Of a DNA stretch of 64,000 bases, positions 1 through 11,849 are shown piece by piece; position 1 is the first letter of the stretch, and every line of letters starts with the position of its first letter. Source of the DNA: Anarhynchus alexandrinus (taxonomy: Eukaryota > Chordata > Aves > Charadriiformes > Charadriidae). The DNA lies in NCBI GenBank assembly GCA_008711295.1, contig VUYV01000189.1, positions 853,876-917,875 of the forward strand. Reading direction: 5' to 3'. The notes under the pieces were generated by a model, which did no database searches, had not been told where the DNA came from, and was given only the letters and a program-made list of their open reading frames with translations. The position numbers were made by a program, and so were the translations under genes.

Positions 1-1159
1 GTGCAGTCTTGGATGACTGGTAAAACCCACCTCCGAATTCAGAAGTTGACTCTGTGGCTGGCTTTGACTGTTGCTATAGGCCAAACCAACATCTCAAATC
101 CAAACATAACCTCAAAGCGAGGAAGCTGAGGTCAGACAATTGCGGCTTGGGTTCATGTCTAGTTGCTACCAAGTCAAAGGCTTCCCTCTCGAAAACAGAG
201 TGCTAATGATTAAGCGGCGATCCAAACGCAAACAAGAAAGAAGCACCAAGAAAACATCTGGAAGCAATACTGGTAGGAAGAGAACATGGAGACGTGGCCA
301 AATGCTTCACTGCCAAAGAAGGGGGGGAAAAAAAAAAAAAATTAATGACGAGGGGCTTTTCCCTGCCTGCGTTCAAAGATCATCAGCAGAGCGTCTGCGG
401 AGAATAAAAGACCAGGAGAGAAAGCACATACGTGGCTAGGGAATGAGGAAAGAAGAAGCTGCTAGAAAAGCCACCCCAGAGTAGCTAAGGAAGAGGTTAT
501 TATTTTATAATCAGCGTGCAGTCCGTTGAGGTCTACACAATAAATACCGTAATCGACATTCACATACATCTGCCCAACAGAGCCTGTAAGAGCCACCATT
601 TTTCCTTCACAATCACCAAGTCTACAGCAGAAACTACCACGCACTGGCAGACAGAGTGAAATTTCTGAAATCTTCCTTGCCACAATCGATCTGTTGATTA
701 AGCATCAGGATAATGCAAGAAGTCAAATTAATGAAAGCCACTGGAAACTTTTATATTAATGCTCAGGCTACGGGGGCTGCTGCCACAATGAATTCAAATG
801 AATTCCAGAGACCGGCTGGCAAAGAGAATATGTTGAAGCAGAGGGAAACTTTTAAAGCAGATCTGCGCATTTCCTGAAAAGGTAATTTTGCTGGGGCTTG
901 TTTCAGGGGGGGGAAAAAAACCAAAAAAACCCCAAAAGAACCCAACCAAAAAAAAAAAAAAAAAAAGCCACAGCGCTACTTTTCACTCTCCTGCAGCAGT
1001 TTTAACTTCAACAGAAACACTGCTCCTCGTCCCCCAGCCAGTTCTCACACGGGCACTCCTTCAGGGCAGACTTCCAAATATTAGGAGACGGACAGAGATG
1101 CAGCACAAACATTTACTCCGTTCTGCCAAGCAGAAAGTGAGGGGCCATAAAACACAGGT
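1..1159. other. Intergenic DNA
   Basis: No gene is recognised. The only notable feature is a simple A/G/C-rich low-complexity run at 905-967. Open frames here are short and unlike known proteins. Confidence 0.6.
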
Positions 1160-1400
1160 TTGTTATGTCTTCGAGGGAGAGAGATGCCTATTGCCCAGAG
1201 CACCCATCGCGTGGTTGCCGTTTCCCAGCTCCCGGTGGCCCTCGGCAGGAGGCCGCGGCCGCCCCTGGGGTGGGCAGAGCCCCCTGCCCGGCCGCCGGCA
1301 GCGCTCGGGGCCGAGTCCTCGGCAATACGCTTTGGCCTTCGAGCTGAGCTTCTTCCTCACGGGCCGCAAAAACAGGAGCCAACACCCCTCACAGAAACTC
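1160..1400. other. CpG-rich patch 1, intergenic
   Basis: GC-rich, CpG-dense sequence includes a GCGGCCGC octamer near 1255. Long overlapping open frames occur on both strands but look like by-products of high GC. There is no recognisable protein. Confidence 0.6.
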
Positions 1401-1914
1401 AGGACACGGGGAAAAGTCTGTTGTCCGTACGAGCTGCTTTTAGAAGAGCTGGTTCTGCAGCTGAAAGCGCTTTTTACCCACTATCAAATTATATAATGGA
1501 GCGAGGGACAAATTACTGCCTCTTTCCAGCCCCGCTCGAAACGAGTTTCAGGGGCTTTATCCTTCCTCTGAATCACTTCAGCTCCAGCACACTCTTCCCG
1601 TTGTTAAAAAGCCATTTCTGAAAAATGCCTTCATCCAAGTGACAATTCAAATAAAATATGCTACATGCAGACATTTATTTGTCCTTAATAGCACCTTCCT
1701 TGATAGACGCACGCTTCCCGTACAGCTGGGAAATGAAACCTGACCGGAGACGCGAAGAATTTGCGGGGAGGGAAGATGCGATGAGTAAGCAGCTGCTCTA
1801 CGAGCAGCTCTTGATTTAGAGGCTTCATTCACTCAGAGCTGAGGAACATCTCCCGTGCCTGATGCTATAAACATCAGTTGGGGCTAAAAACAGCAACAGG
1901 ACGTGTTCATTGCT

Positions 1915-2145
1915 GCTTCCCCGCCGTGCCGACGGAGCCCAACGGAGCCCAAGGGGTGATAGGGGAAGCGGATCCTCCGGCAGCAGCGCGGCAGTCCCGA
2001 CCCTCGTCCCTCGCATCCGCGCCCCCTCCTCCTCCCCTCCCGCGGCGGGGACGGCTGTCGAGGGACAGCAGAGCCGCGAAAACACACGGGTCCCCCAGCG
2101 ACGGGCCGGCAGCTCCCCGCACGCGCCGAGCCCGCTCTGCCTCTC
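1915..2145. other. CpG-rich patch 2, intergenic
   Basis: Roughly 230 bp have dense CpGs and C-rich runs, such as CGCGCCCCCTCCTCCTCCCC near 2018. Several short overlapping open frames run through it on both strands, none recognisable. It may be a regulatory element or the start of an unannotated non-coding transcript. Confidence 0.55.
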
Positions 2146-3837
2146 TGAACTTTCCACCCATGTGATGAAAGCCTCTTCTCTCCAGAACCGCTCCGTGCTT
2201 TCAAAACCATCTGGATTGCCAGACCTGTATTCATTCCTGGCCAAGAATGACCTCTTCGGAGAAACACGGCATGATTTACCCAGCCGCGGTCAAAGAGCGC
2301 CGTAGGACAACCAGGGCATCCAGTGGGGCTCCGGAGAAGAGGAGCACCGTGGTATTGGTGAAACGGTGCTTACACGTGGCACAGGAGCAACTCAACGTAC
2401 CTTGGTTATTCCAGCAACCTCCTTTCTTTTTAAAGCAATCTGTTCTTCCCTTCCCCCGCCCAGAGGTCGGCTTTAACCTGACTCAGTACAAGCAACCACA
2501 GAAGTCCCCAGGGTAATTAAACATATACTTGCTACATTTTCCATTCTTAGAGGAAAGAAGGTTCTTAACCCTTTATTGTCCTTATTTAGAAGGAGAAGAA
2601 CCTTAAGCAACCACCACACAAGATAAAAGACTAATCCAGCAAGAAATCCTTAGGGCTCCTATACGAATCTCTTTATTTTCCAGTTAGTGCTTTGGAAATG
2701 CTGTTCCCACTCACCACATCTATAAAGGAAACCCACAGCATGAAAAGACTCCACGTGGTTCAAAACTGGAACTTTTCAGCTCACATAGAAGAGGGAGTTA
2801 ATAATCTCTAATAAGAAAACAATTCTGCAGCTGCATTCCCTGACCCGTCACACCCATAAATTCAAACGCCAATCCAAAAAAAACCAAACTGGCTTTACTC
2901 GCTAAGAAACCGCCTCTTCTCCTGATAATGACTTCCTCTGACAACAAAATTACACTGAAACAACCGAACTTTGCCAACAGAGGATTTATGAGACGGAAAG
3001 TGAAATCTTTGTGCTATCAGAGTCAGCGGCTCAAGATCTAGTCCAGTGCAGTTAAGGGAAATAGAATTATTGTTAACAATGAATATTTATAAAACATAAG
3101 CATTTTGCAGTTTTAAGGTGTAAAGTGTAATTATTTTTCCATTTTGCCTTTTCCTCTGCAGCCTATAAACCACATAACCAGTGAATATACTCACTGAAGT
3201 ATACGGAATTTCCATTTAACTTTTTCCTACTTGACTAAAAGGAGTAGGCAAACCCATCAAATTAGAGCTGATAAAAATGGCTCTATCCATCTGCCTCTTC
3301 TTGTTAAAAGGCTTCAAGAAATGGTTCTGGGCAAATATTTTTTTAATACAGTTTTAAGTTCTATATTGTTTTTTTGATCTGACTTTGACAAGCTACAGAC
3401 AAATATATATGTCAGTGGTCACTTGAAACATTTGACAGTGTTTTGGTAAAGACGAGATATCAAAACAAAAAAATAAAATAAAATCAGGGTTCCAATCTTT
3501 GGAACAGTGAGTGATTCCAAAGAAACAAGATGAAATTTTACTTTTAATTCTGGAAGGTAATGGTTATTTTCTCACGTCCAAATAATTATCAGAGAGGCCT
3601 GGAAAAGGGGTCCCACCTCTGCAGGTACTTCATTCTTGCCACAGGCACCGTAATGAAACAGCACATCCCACCGACGTCTACGAAAACAATAAACAAGTTA
3701 TCTGCTCCGTCGTGCGTTAACACTGCCCCTATATATTAATATCCAAAGAAGAGCATAAGAGTCAGAAATAGCATTTCACTGGAAGGCCCAAGGAGCGCCC
3801 CAGTGGCAGGTTCCTGGAGGGAAGGGGAGGGATGCTC
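2146..3837. other. Intergenic AT-rich DNA
   Basis: AT-rich sequence without recognisable genes or repeats lies between CpG patches 2 and 3. Confidence 0.6.
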
Positions 3838-4120
3838 CCACGGCACGGCCTCGGCTGGCGGCGCTCTCGGCTCCTGCCGCCCGCCAGATTTTGGGTTCAC
3901 GCCAGAAGACATTTTTAGAAAGGCGCAGAACAGGACGAGGGAAGAGATCCCGCACGAGACGTGGGCTCGTTGGGAAAGCTTTGTCTTCCTTTTTCGCTCT
4001 GCGCATCGAGCTGGCAGAGCGCTCTGTCTGGTATCCGAAGCACGCCCCTCCTCGCGGCCCCCTCCCGTCCCGCCGCCCCCAGACTGGAGCGGGACTGCCG
4101 GGAAGGCGGGCGGATAAATC
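3838..4120. other. CpG-rich patch 3, intergenic
   Basis: About 280 bp of CpG-dense DNA contains pyrimidine-rich stretches on the plus strand (near 4045-4085). The open frames across it are not recognisable. Together with patches 1 and 2 it forms a cluster at the left end of the window. Confidence 0.55.
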
Positions 4121-7100
4121 ACGGATGCTTGCCTGGCTACTGAGTCACTCGGCTGGCGGTCAAAGCCCAGCCCGCAAACCCAGACTCTGCAGCCTCTTCC
4201 CAGCTCTGCTGCCAAACGGTACGAACAGAGCAGTTTTTCGGAGCTTAAATTTTTCCCGTCTACTTACAACATACTTTGACGCATTCGGATGAAAGGCTGT
4301 GCGAGCACTCTGCTACCGGACACCATTTCATTCTCTCGCAGGTTATAAATTGCAGCTACGACCTAAAAACGTGGGCATGAAAGTATTTTTCGGGGTTTTG
4401 TAGGTATACATGTACATACGCACGCTGCCAAACTGTGAACACATTACTAGACTTGAATTTTAAAACTGCACCTTAAGTATTGTGTTTAAGTATTTTTGCA
4501 GCTATTACGTCTGTTCTAATTTCTATCATCCAGACCCCATCGTGTCCTTAATAAGCATCTGTAAAATTCAATTTTGGCCACAGGATGGCAGAGTATAAAA
4601 GCACTATTTTACCTTCAACTTCTACTCACCAGGGAAAAAGGATACACCTAAGGCAAAGCGGTTTTTTTCTTTGCACTGTCTCTGTTTGCTCACACTTTTA
4701 TTAACTAGGTTACGGACTCTGACCCCCCCAGCAAACTACAGAAGACAGCTTCTAGAACAGACATATCATGAAATTAAACGGAGAAAGGTCATTTACAAGA
4801 AGCAGCTCGAGTCAGATGTGCAGAAATTCAGCAATTTGCAGCCATGGCACCAAAACAGATATCGCTATTTCATTGTTCACGCACAGTGCTATTTTAATTG
4901 TGTTAAAACTCAAGTTACTATTATTTCCTTTTTACTCAGCAGAGCTTTTAAGATTATTCTTGCAAGCGGCCTCAAATAACCACCAAATGAATTAAATTAT
5001 GTTGCTGCGGTATATTTACTCAATACATACCCAAGATAGCAGAATAAATGACCAGAAGCTTCGCAAACAGAAGGCTATTGTGGGACTACCCAAAACGCAC
5101 TGCTAAATAATAAGCATTTTTTCTTGCTGTTATTATTCTTGGTTCAAGTTTAGTGAATTTGAGGTTTTTAATAGCCTTCTGCCCCAACTTCTAAAGCAAA
5201 CGAGCACACAAAGCACTATTAAATATTGCAGAGGGCTTTCTTTGAGCTTCTTGTGTTATGATTTAATCAAAGCGTAATGAACTCCACCTTGCAGAGGGCA
5301 GCAGTTCAGTTCAAAGAGTTGTAATGCCTCTTCAAATAATTTCCTGAGCGATAAATAAGTACAAGATTGACACTGCACAAAGCCGTCAGTCCAGTATTTA
5401 CGCAAGTCCACACAGTCCTGAACCTATCGCTATTCTGAAAAGAAAAGGAAAGTTTTGCTTTGGCGTTCGGCTTGAATACATTTATCTCTGCGCTGAAGGA
5501 GGGATGGAGACAAAGAGAGGAAGCGGAGCCTGGGGAAGCGCACCACGAAGAACCCATGCGTCCCATTTAAGCAGCATTTACATTGCCAATGGTACTGGCC
5601 GTGTTGTTGGAGCGTTTTCTCCATTTCCACAAGACTCTACAACAAAGAAAAACATTCCTAATTCAAAGCTTAGGAGGTCGGAAAGCGAGGGGAAAAGGAT
5701 GAACATTCCCTTTATCGAGGTTCATCTTCTACAGGGGACTACCAACATGCTGAACTAAAGCCAGGTGGGAACGCAGAAAGGAGCTCTGTATCTACAACCA
5801 ATTTCCAGGAATTTATTAAACATTTCACTTCTCCTTTCAAAGCGGTAAGGAAGGGCTGCGGGCAGCTCTGTAATCGCTTCACCAGCGGCCGACCACAGGC
5901 ATTTGGGAAAATACTGGATTCAAGAAAGAAGTTGGCACAAAGTCTGGAGCAATGCCATGTCTTAGTACTCCGCTTGTGCCGTGAGACGCTCCGCCGAGCA
6001 ACGCACGCTGAGGGCAGCACAGCAAGTTAAAAAATAGCGAACCGAAGTCATCTAAAAGCTGATGAAAAGGAAACAAAGAGTAAACTGCAGTTGCGGGCGG
6101 GGGCAACCTGGGAGTTCCCGTTAGTTGCCTCATGAATAATCCTCTGTTTCGGCTGCCCAAACGTGACCGATGACAGCAGAGACGTTTGTTGGGGGTTCAG
6201 CTCCTCAGAGGAAAAAAATAAAGGACAGCAGAGGATCTGCTACCTTCTGACATGATCCATGGATTTCACTCTCCGTTACAGCGTGGCAACCGGAGTGAAA
6301 AAAGACACCAGACAGCGCTATTCTTCTCATGAACGGCGGAGCACGGTACGCAACGCTGCCGCTAGCTTCCTCCATCCCACTGCCTTGCCCTCTTTCTAAA
6401 CTCATTTACTACGCGTGAAGATTTATAACTTTACTTTGTATACAATCATTTGGCTCCATTACTAAAAACAAAAGGTTTACTTCTTTCCTTGTGAAAAGCA
6501 AAACTGAATCCCCAAAGCAGTTTTTCTTCAGTAGTTTTGGTTTTGATCTGCAAGTTTCGTTAGAGAAAGGAAAATATTCTTATGATTAGCAATAAACACT
6601 CTTATCTCTTCTTAGCTATTAAAAAAGGGAAAGATAAAAATCCAGTAAAGTTTACTGTAAGTTTTTATCACGAGCAAATAATCTGTGGAAGACACTCAGT
6701 CAGGAAGAGCGTCCTTGTCCTGTCTCCGAAGTAAAGCAGCAGTGCTACAATACAGCACGAGGCACATAAAATCTTCAGCTTGAAGATAAACACATCAACT
6801 ACAAAAGAGCAGAAGCGGTATTTTTACATATGGGAAAGATAAAAGCCAACCTACTTTCATAAAATAGAAGTAACTATACAGTAGCGGTATTTATGCACGA
6901 GTTACTCACAATAAACACAAGGGTACACTTCTCTGAAGTTTCTTTGTGAAGTAAGGAAACATTTTTCAGCCTTATGAGACCAATTCTGTTCGCATTAGCT
7001 AGGGGCCACGGTTCTGTTCTGCACATATTTAGCTCCATTATCTAAAGGAATAAAATAATTCTGTAAGGGCATTTCCAGCAACAAGAATAAGCTTTGCTCA

Positions 7101-9233
7101 CTGCAGCAATACTGCACCTATACTTCGTCAACAGGAATTTCTTTACATTTGAACAGTCTGATTATGTATTTTATTTATTTCCTGCAAGAAAGAAGTGGTC
7201 ACTTCTCATGCGTTAACAAATTTCTATAGTTCTAGTGATTTACATTGTTCAAGAACCATATTAGCTTCCTGCATGCCCCAAATTAAAGAAAAAAAAACCC
7301 CACACAACAAAAAACTAAACACAACAACAACAAAAAAAGGGCGTAGCAAAACACCCCCAATCAACACCACGAAAACCCACACAGAGAACGTGCCCAGCCT
7401 CCTCTCTTCCGGGGGTTCTCCTCTGTCCCAGGGCCTCTGCCTGGATGTCCATCGAGCTGCGGTGCTCCTCTACGACTGCCAGCCTGCTCCTACAGGGTCA
7501 CGAGAAACGCGTCAGGAACGGAGAGCTCTAGCTGGGTTTCTACAATATCAGGGCAAGAAAAAGCTTCAGTCACCCCCGTGTACAAGGAACGCGTCTTGAA
7601 TTCCAAACGGTAAGAGTCAGGTGAGATTTCAGCGTCCTTTAAGATAAGTCCTCCATTCAACAACTGTCTCACTTATCCTAAAGGTGGAGCTGGTCCAGGG
7701 AAACCAAGAGAACAGAACGGTGGAGATATGTTCTCTCAACCCTTGGCCCCAGGGGTCAATATAAAATATAAATATAAAATAGCATCACCTGCTTTGCAGA
7801 AGCAGATAAATTAGCACTTTACAGGTGAGTACTTTGCAAACTTGTTATCAGCTTAAGTACTCGCAAGCAAAGGACACCCACACTCATTCTAGCCGAAATT
7901 AATACTTCCACCAGTGACCTGCCTTCACAAATGCACTTCCAATTTCTGCATAAAATCTGTTGAAAAAACACATGTCTCTATACGTGTCTATTTTTTTCCT
8001 GTTAACTTTGAAAAAAATTCTTTGCCAGAGTTTTAATGCCAGGCACGAGACCTGGGAGGCACTGGTGCCACGGGCAGTGTCGCACGCTGGGGGCTCCGCA
8101 GGTGAGGAATGACGACCAGGTTAGAGCTTTGGCCTTCTATTTGAACACATATCTGCCTTTTCATGATATCTCATTTTTTATTGTACATGAAGAAAAGACT
8201 CTTCAAAGAAGAAAGTTTGCAGCTAGGAGCTCTTCCCATTCATTTTTTTTTTTTTAAATTATTTTTAAAGAAAGTTAAATTTGTGTAAAAATAAAAATAG
8301 GTCTTCAGGCTGTGGTATTTTGACGACATTCCTCCAGTGCCTCCTCAGGGTTTTGGTCATAAAATACTCCATGTAGGGAGCAGTTTTGTTGTCTTAATGG
8401 CTGCAAAGTTTTCCTCTCCTCTGCAATATAATCTCAATTTATTTTTTATTTTTTTTTATGAGCTTCTTATTCCCAGCATTTGAATGCTGCTATAGCTTTA
8501 TAATGCGCTTTTGTTCCCTTCAGACGAAAAGTAAATAAGAATGGGAACAACTTGCCAAGAGCAATCCATTTATTTGCTCAAACAACATTTCAAGAACACC
8601 TGCGCAGCTGTTTTTGGAAACATGCTGGTATCTCCGTTCAGCCTTTCGTGTCTGCGTTATCCAACTTCAGGTAGATTATGTTTACCCAACGACGAAAAAT
8701 GCACAGCATTTCCCATACCTCTGTGTTCAGCTAAAGATATCGTTTTTCTGCTTTTACCATCTGAACAACTAACATGGACCAATGAATTCATGGAAAGGTC
8801 CTATTCCTTTCGTGTCAGTGACATTTAGAGAAAAATCAAGCCTTGCCTGTGTACTCTTCTGCGCACCATTATTTTCAGAATAAGGGAGACACTTTTGTCA
8901 AGTCTGAGCAGCACAACGAAAAAAATCCTCTTTGTAGAAGGCGGCCAAGACACAGGCAGGCTGTGGAAAGGACCAAGCCTGGGTTTGTGTTTGCACCCAC
9001 ACATGCACACACTGATGGATAAGGAGATGAAGACTGAAAAACCCGCACCAAATCCCTATCACAACAGTGACACATCACAGCAGTCACCTGCTCCCACAGC
9101 CACCAGCGATGCCACAGGTCGTGATGAAAGGCTCTCCTCTGGGATTTGGGAAACTGCACTCGCCAGTGGCTCTCTGCAGCCATCTGCTCCCACTGGCTCT
9201 ATAAACTACAAGGAAAAAGTGTAATCGGAAATA
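4121..9233. other. Intergenic DNA
   Basis: No coding similarity is recognised. Low-complexity stretches include an A/C-rich run at 7288-7340, a short TATAAA-type repeat at 7758-7783 and T-rich runs near 8240-8255 and 8440-8458. Confidence 0.6.
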
Positions 9234-9760
9234 TCATAGAATCATAGAATGATAGAATGGTTTAGGTTGGAAGGGACCTTGAAGATCATCGAGTTCCAAC
9301 CCCCCTGCCATAGGCAGGGACATCTCCCACCAGACCAGGCTGCCCAAGGCCACCTCCAGCCTGGCCTTGAACACCTCCAGGGATGGGGCCTCAACAACCT
9401 CTCTGGGCAACCTGGGACAGTGCCTCACCACCCTCACAGGGAAAAACTTCTTCCTCATGTTCAATCTAAACCTGCCCTCTTCCAGTTTGAAGCCATTCCC
9501 CCTCGTCCTATCACTCCAGGCCCCAGTAAAAAGTCCTTCCCCAGCTCTCCTGGAGCCCCTTTAGGGACTGGAAGGCCGCAATAAGATCTCCCCAGAGCCT
9601 TCTCTTCTCCAGGCTGAACAGCCCCAACTCTCTCAGCCTCTCCTCATAGCAGAGGTGCTCCAGCCCTCAGATCATCCTCGTGGCTCTCCTCTGGACCCGC
9701 TCCAGCAGGTCCATGTCCTTCTTCTGTTGGGGACTCCAGAGCTGGACGCAGTACTCCATG
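9234..9760 (-). mobile_element. CR1 LINE fragment A (3' end)
   Basis: A truncated avian CR1 retrotransposon in reverse orientation. Its 3' terminus at 9234-9258 shows the ATTCTATG-type octamers on the minus strand, preceded by the conserved GGTCCCTTCCAACC block. The encoded remnant is the C-terminal tail of the CR1 reverse transcriptase ORF with stops. It is very similar to the copy at 57.05-57.77 kb. Confidence 0.95.
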
Positions 9761-11824
9761 TACTTCCATGCTTTTCTAAAGAGCGCATCTCAGTTACACC
9801 CTTGATACAGAATAGCTCACTAGTTCTGATCCTAACGCGTTTTTCATTACCACAGAAACAGCAGTTTGAAATTTACACTTCAAGAACGCTTTAAAATAAA
9901 GATCCCCTGTCTCTGCCTTCCCTGCTCCTGCCTTCATCCATGCCAAAGCCGTCGGCCACCCGCGCTTTCTTTTTTTCTTTGTCCCTGCTGGAAAGCTGAC
10001 ATCTGGCAAACACATGAGACGCAAAGGGGGCACAGTTTGGGTGGCAAGCAGGATGCGCACGTATGCCTGAGTGATGGGGCACGGGCAAGGAGTCGAAGAG
10101 AACACAACGTTCATACCTCGTACGGGCAAAGTGCTCTCACGCAGGTTAACGCACGCGGTGGGAGTACAAGAACTCACAATTTCCTCTTTTTGCAAGTAAC
10201 GCTATCAAGATCTCCACTTTGCAATTCATGAGGGCACAGCAAAGACAAGCCCGAGAGTCAGAGCTGGAAATTTTAAGGCAAAACACTACTTTATATAGCA
10301 GGGCCCGTCCTACTTTCCATGGTAGGTCTTTTAAAGAATGCCCAGGTGCTTGAAATGGCTCCCTGGTGAATCACCGTTTGCAGCAGAGATTCAGCGATGA
10401 CAAGTCCCTAAGTTTGGCTGTGCCAGAAGTTCATTGTTGCACTGTGCACCCGTCCACCTCTTGCATTCACCCAGTACTTCCAAAACAAAAACTAGCTTTC
10501 CGTAGCTTATGCTTAATGCAACGCAGGAGAAGGTGAGGCAGAAAGTGTTTACTTCGTGCTGGAAAACCTTCCTTTAAAAAGCTGCGATGGCCTCGTGCTT
10601 TTGGGACTTAAAACTCATTAAGGGACACCACTTCTTACAGAATTCTCTTCAGTGACCACCATGCCCAAGCTAGAAGTCTCTGGGGAAAGAACAAGTTAAC
10701 CCCCTGCCCCCAAATCCTCATCTCCTGTAAGCTCAGAGACTTGCTAGAGTTCAGGCGCTAACATACCAGAGGAGTTCATCCTTACCAAACCCGCTCTGTT
10801 TTCTCCAAGCTCTTTATAAACACCCTGGGGGCAACTAAGGTGGATCCGACGACAGCAACGAGAATCCAATTTCTCTAATCAGTGCGCTGAGTGCAACCGG
10901 GGAGCGGAGCAGGATGCAGGTCCCTCTCCCAGGTACCCCCACCAACTCCAGCTCTTCATCCTCACTGCTGCCACGCCAGGATGGAAGAAGACCTACCATT
11001 CCAATAGTAACAGCAGCAGTGGGACACACCTCCCCCTTTCAGAAGAATAACAGTCGTTATCAGTCACCAAGTTACTTCAAGGAACGCAGACCCGCACAAT
11101 GATTCTGCTGGTTTTGCTGCTATATTACGTGGAGAAGACAATTTAATTTATATGCTTGGAAGAATACGCTTTCATTTCAAACTGAAAACACACTACTCCA
11201 AAACCAAAGTGGACTACTTAAGGTTGCAAACATCCTTCTCCCACACCGCCAGCAGCTGAGTGTACGTTGTGAGATTAGCAACCCAAGCCTGGGAAAGCTT
11301 AAAGCCTAAAGTGTTAGGCAAGCCCGCTTTGAAAGGTGGGTCCTGACATCTTAAGGTTTTAAGTATTGTAAACCACCTCATGGGCTTAAAGCATTGCTCA
11401 CATTAACTGCCATTCCAACGGAAGCTGTGGAAACGCGATGTTTCCGTCTCGTCTGTACTGCAGCCGTTGCGGTAAGGAAGCAGCTTACACTACATCTGCT
11501 CTGCTACCTTCCTCCTCCCTCTGCTCCCCACTCCCAAGAGAGTGCAGCAACAAAACGGCGCAGAGCCATCAGCAGTTGAGCAACTCCTTCCACAACTAAG
11601 CAAAATTCTTGGAAATAGATGAATTCTGGTTTTGATCCAAAAGGCCGTTCCTGAATAAATTCGTTACTACGCGACTACGCATCTCGCTTGCCAACTTCAG
11701 GTACTCCGAGACATTCGACAGCTGCAAACCAGCAGTAAGTGCAGCAGGCGAGAGCAGAGGGAACGATATTCAGGACCCAAAACGCAAGCTGGTTTTTCAT
11801 GGCCCCGAAGCGCAGCGTGCCATA

Positions 11825-11849
11825 TGGCCAGCGCCCCCCACGCTGGCCA
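11825..11849. repeat. Perfect GC-rich inverted repeat
   Basis: TGGCCAGCG and its exact complement CGCTGGCCA flank a 7-nt CCCCCCA loop. The arms could form a 9-bp stem in either strand. No flanking gene or terminator context explains it. Confidence 0.7.

Noticed and set aside
888..1496. 202-codon open frame on the plus strand, the longest in the window
   Set aside because: It starts in a poly-A/Lys run and crosses a GC-rich patch. The product is low-complexity and unlike any family I know. Several overlapping frames on both strands show the same inflation.
3736..4215. 159-codon minus-strand open frame over CpG patch 3
   Set aside because: Unrecognisable, with competing frames on the opposite strand, and no splice or promoter context. 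Probably a result of high GC.
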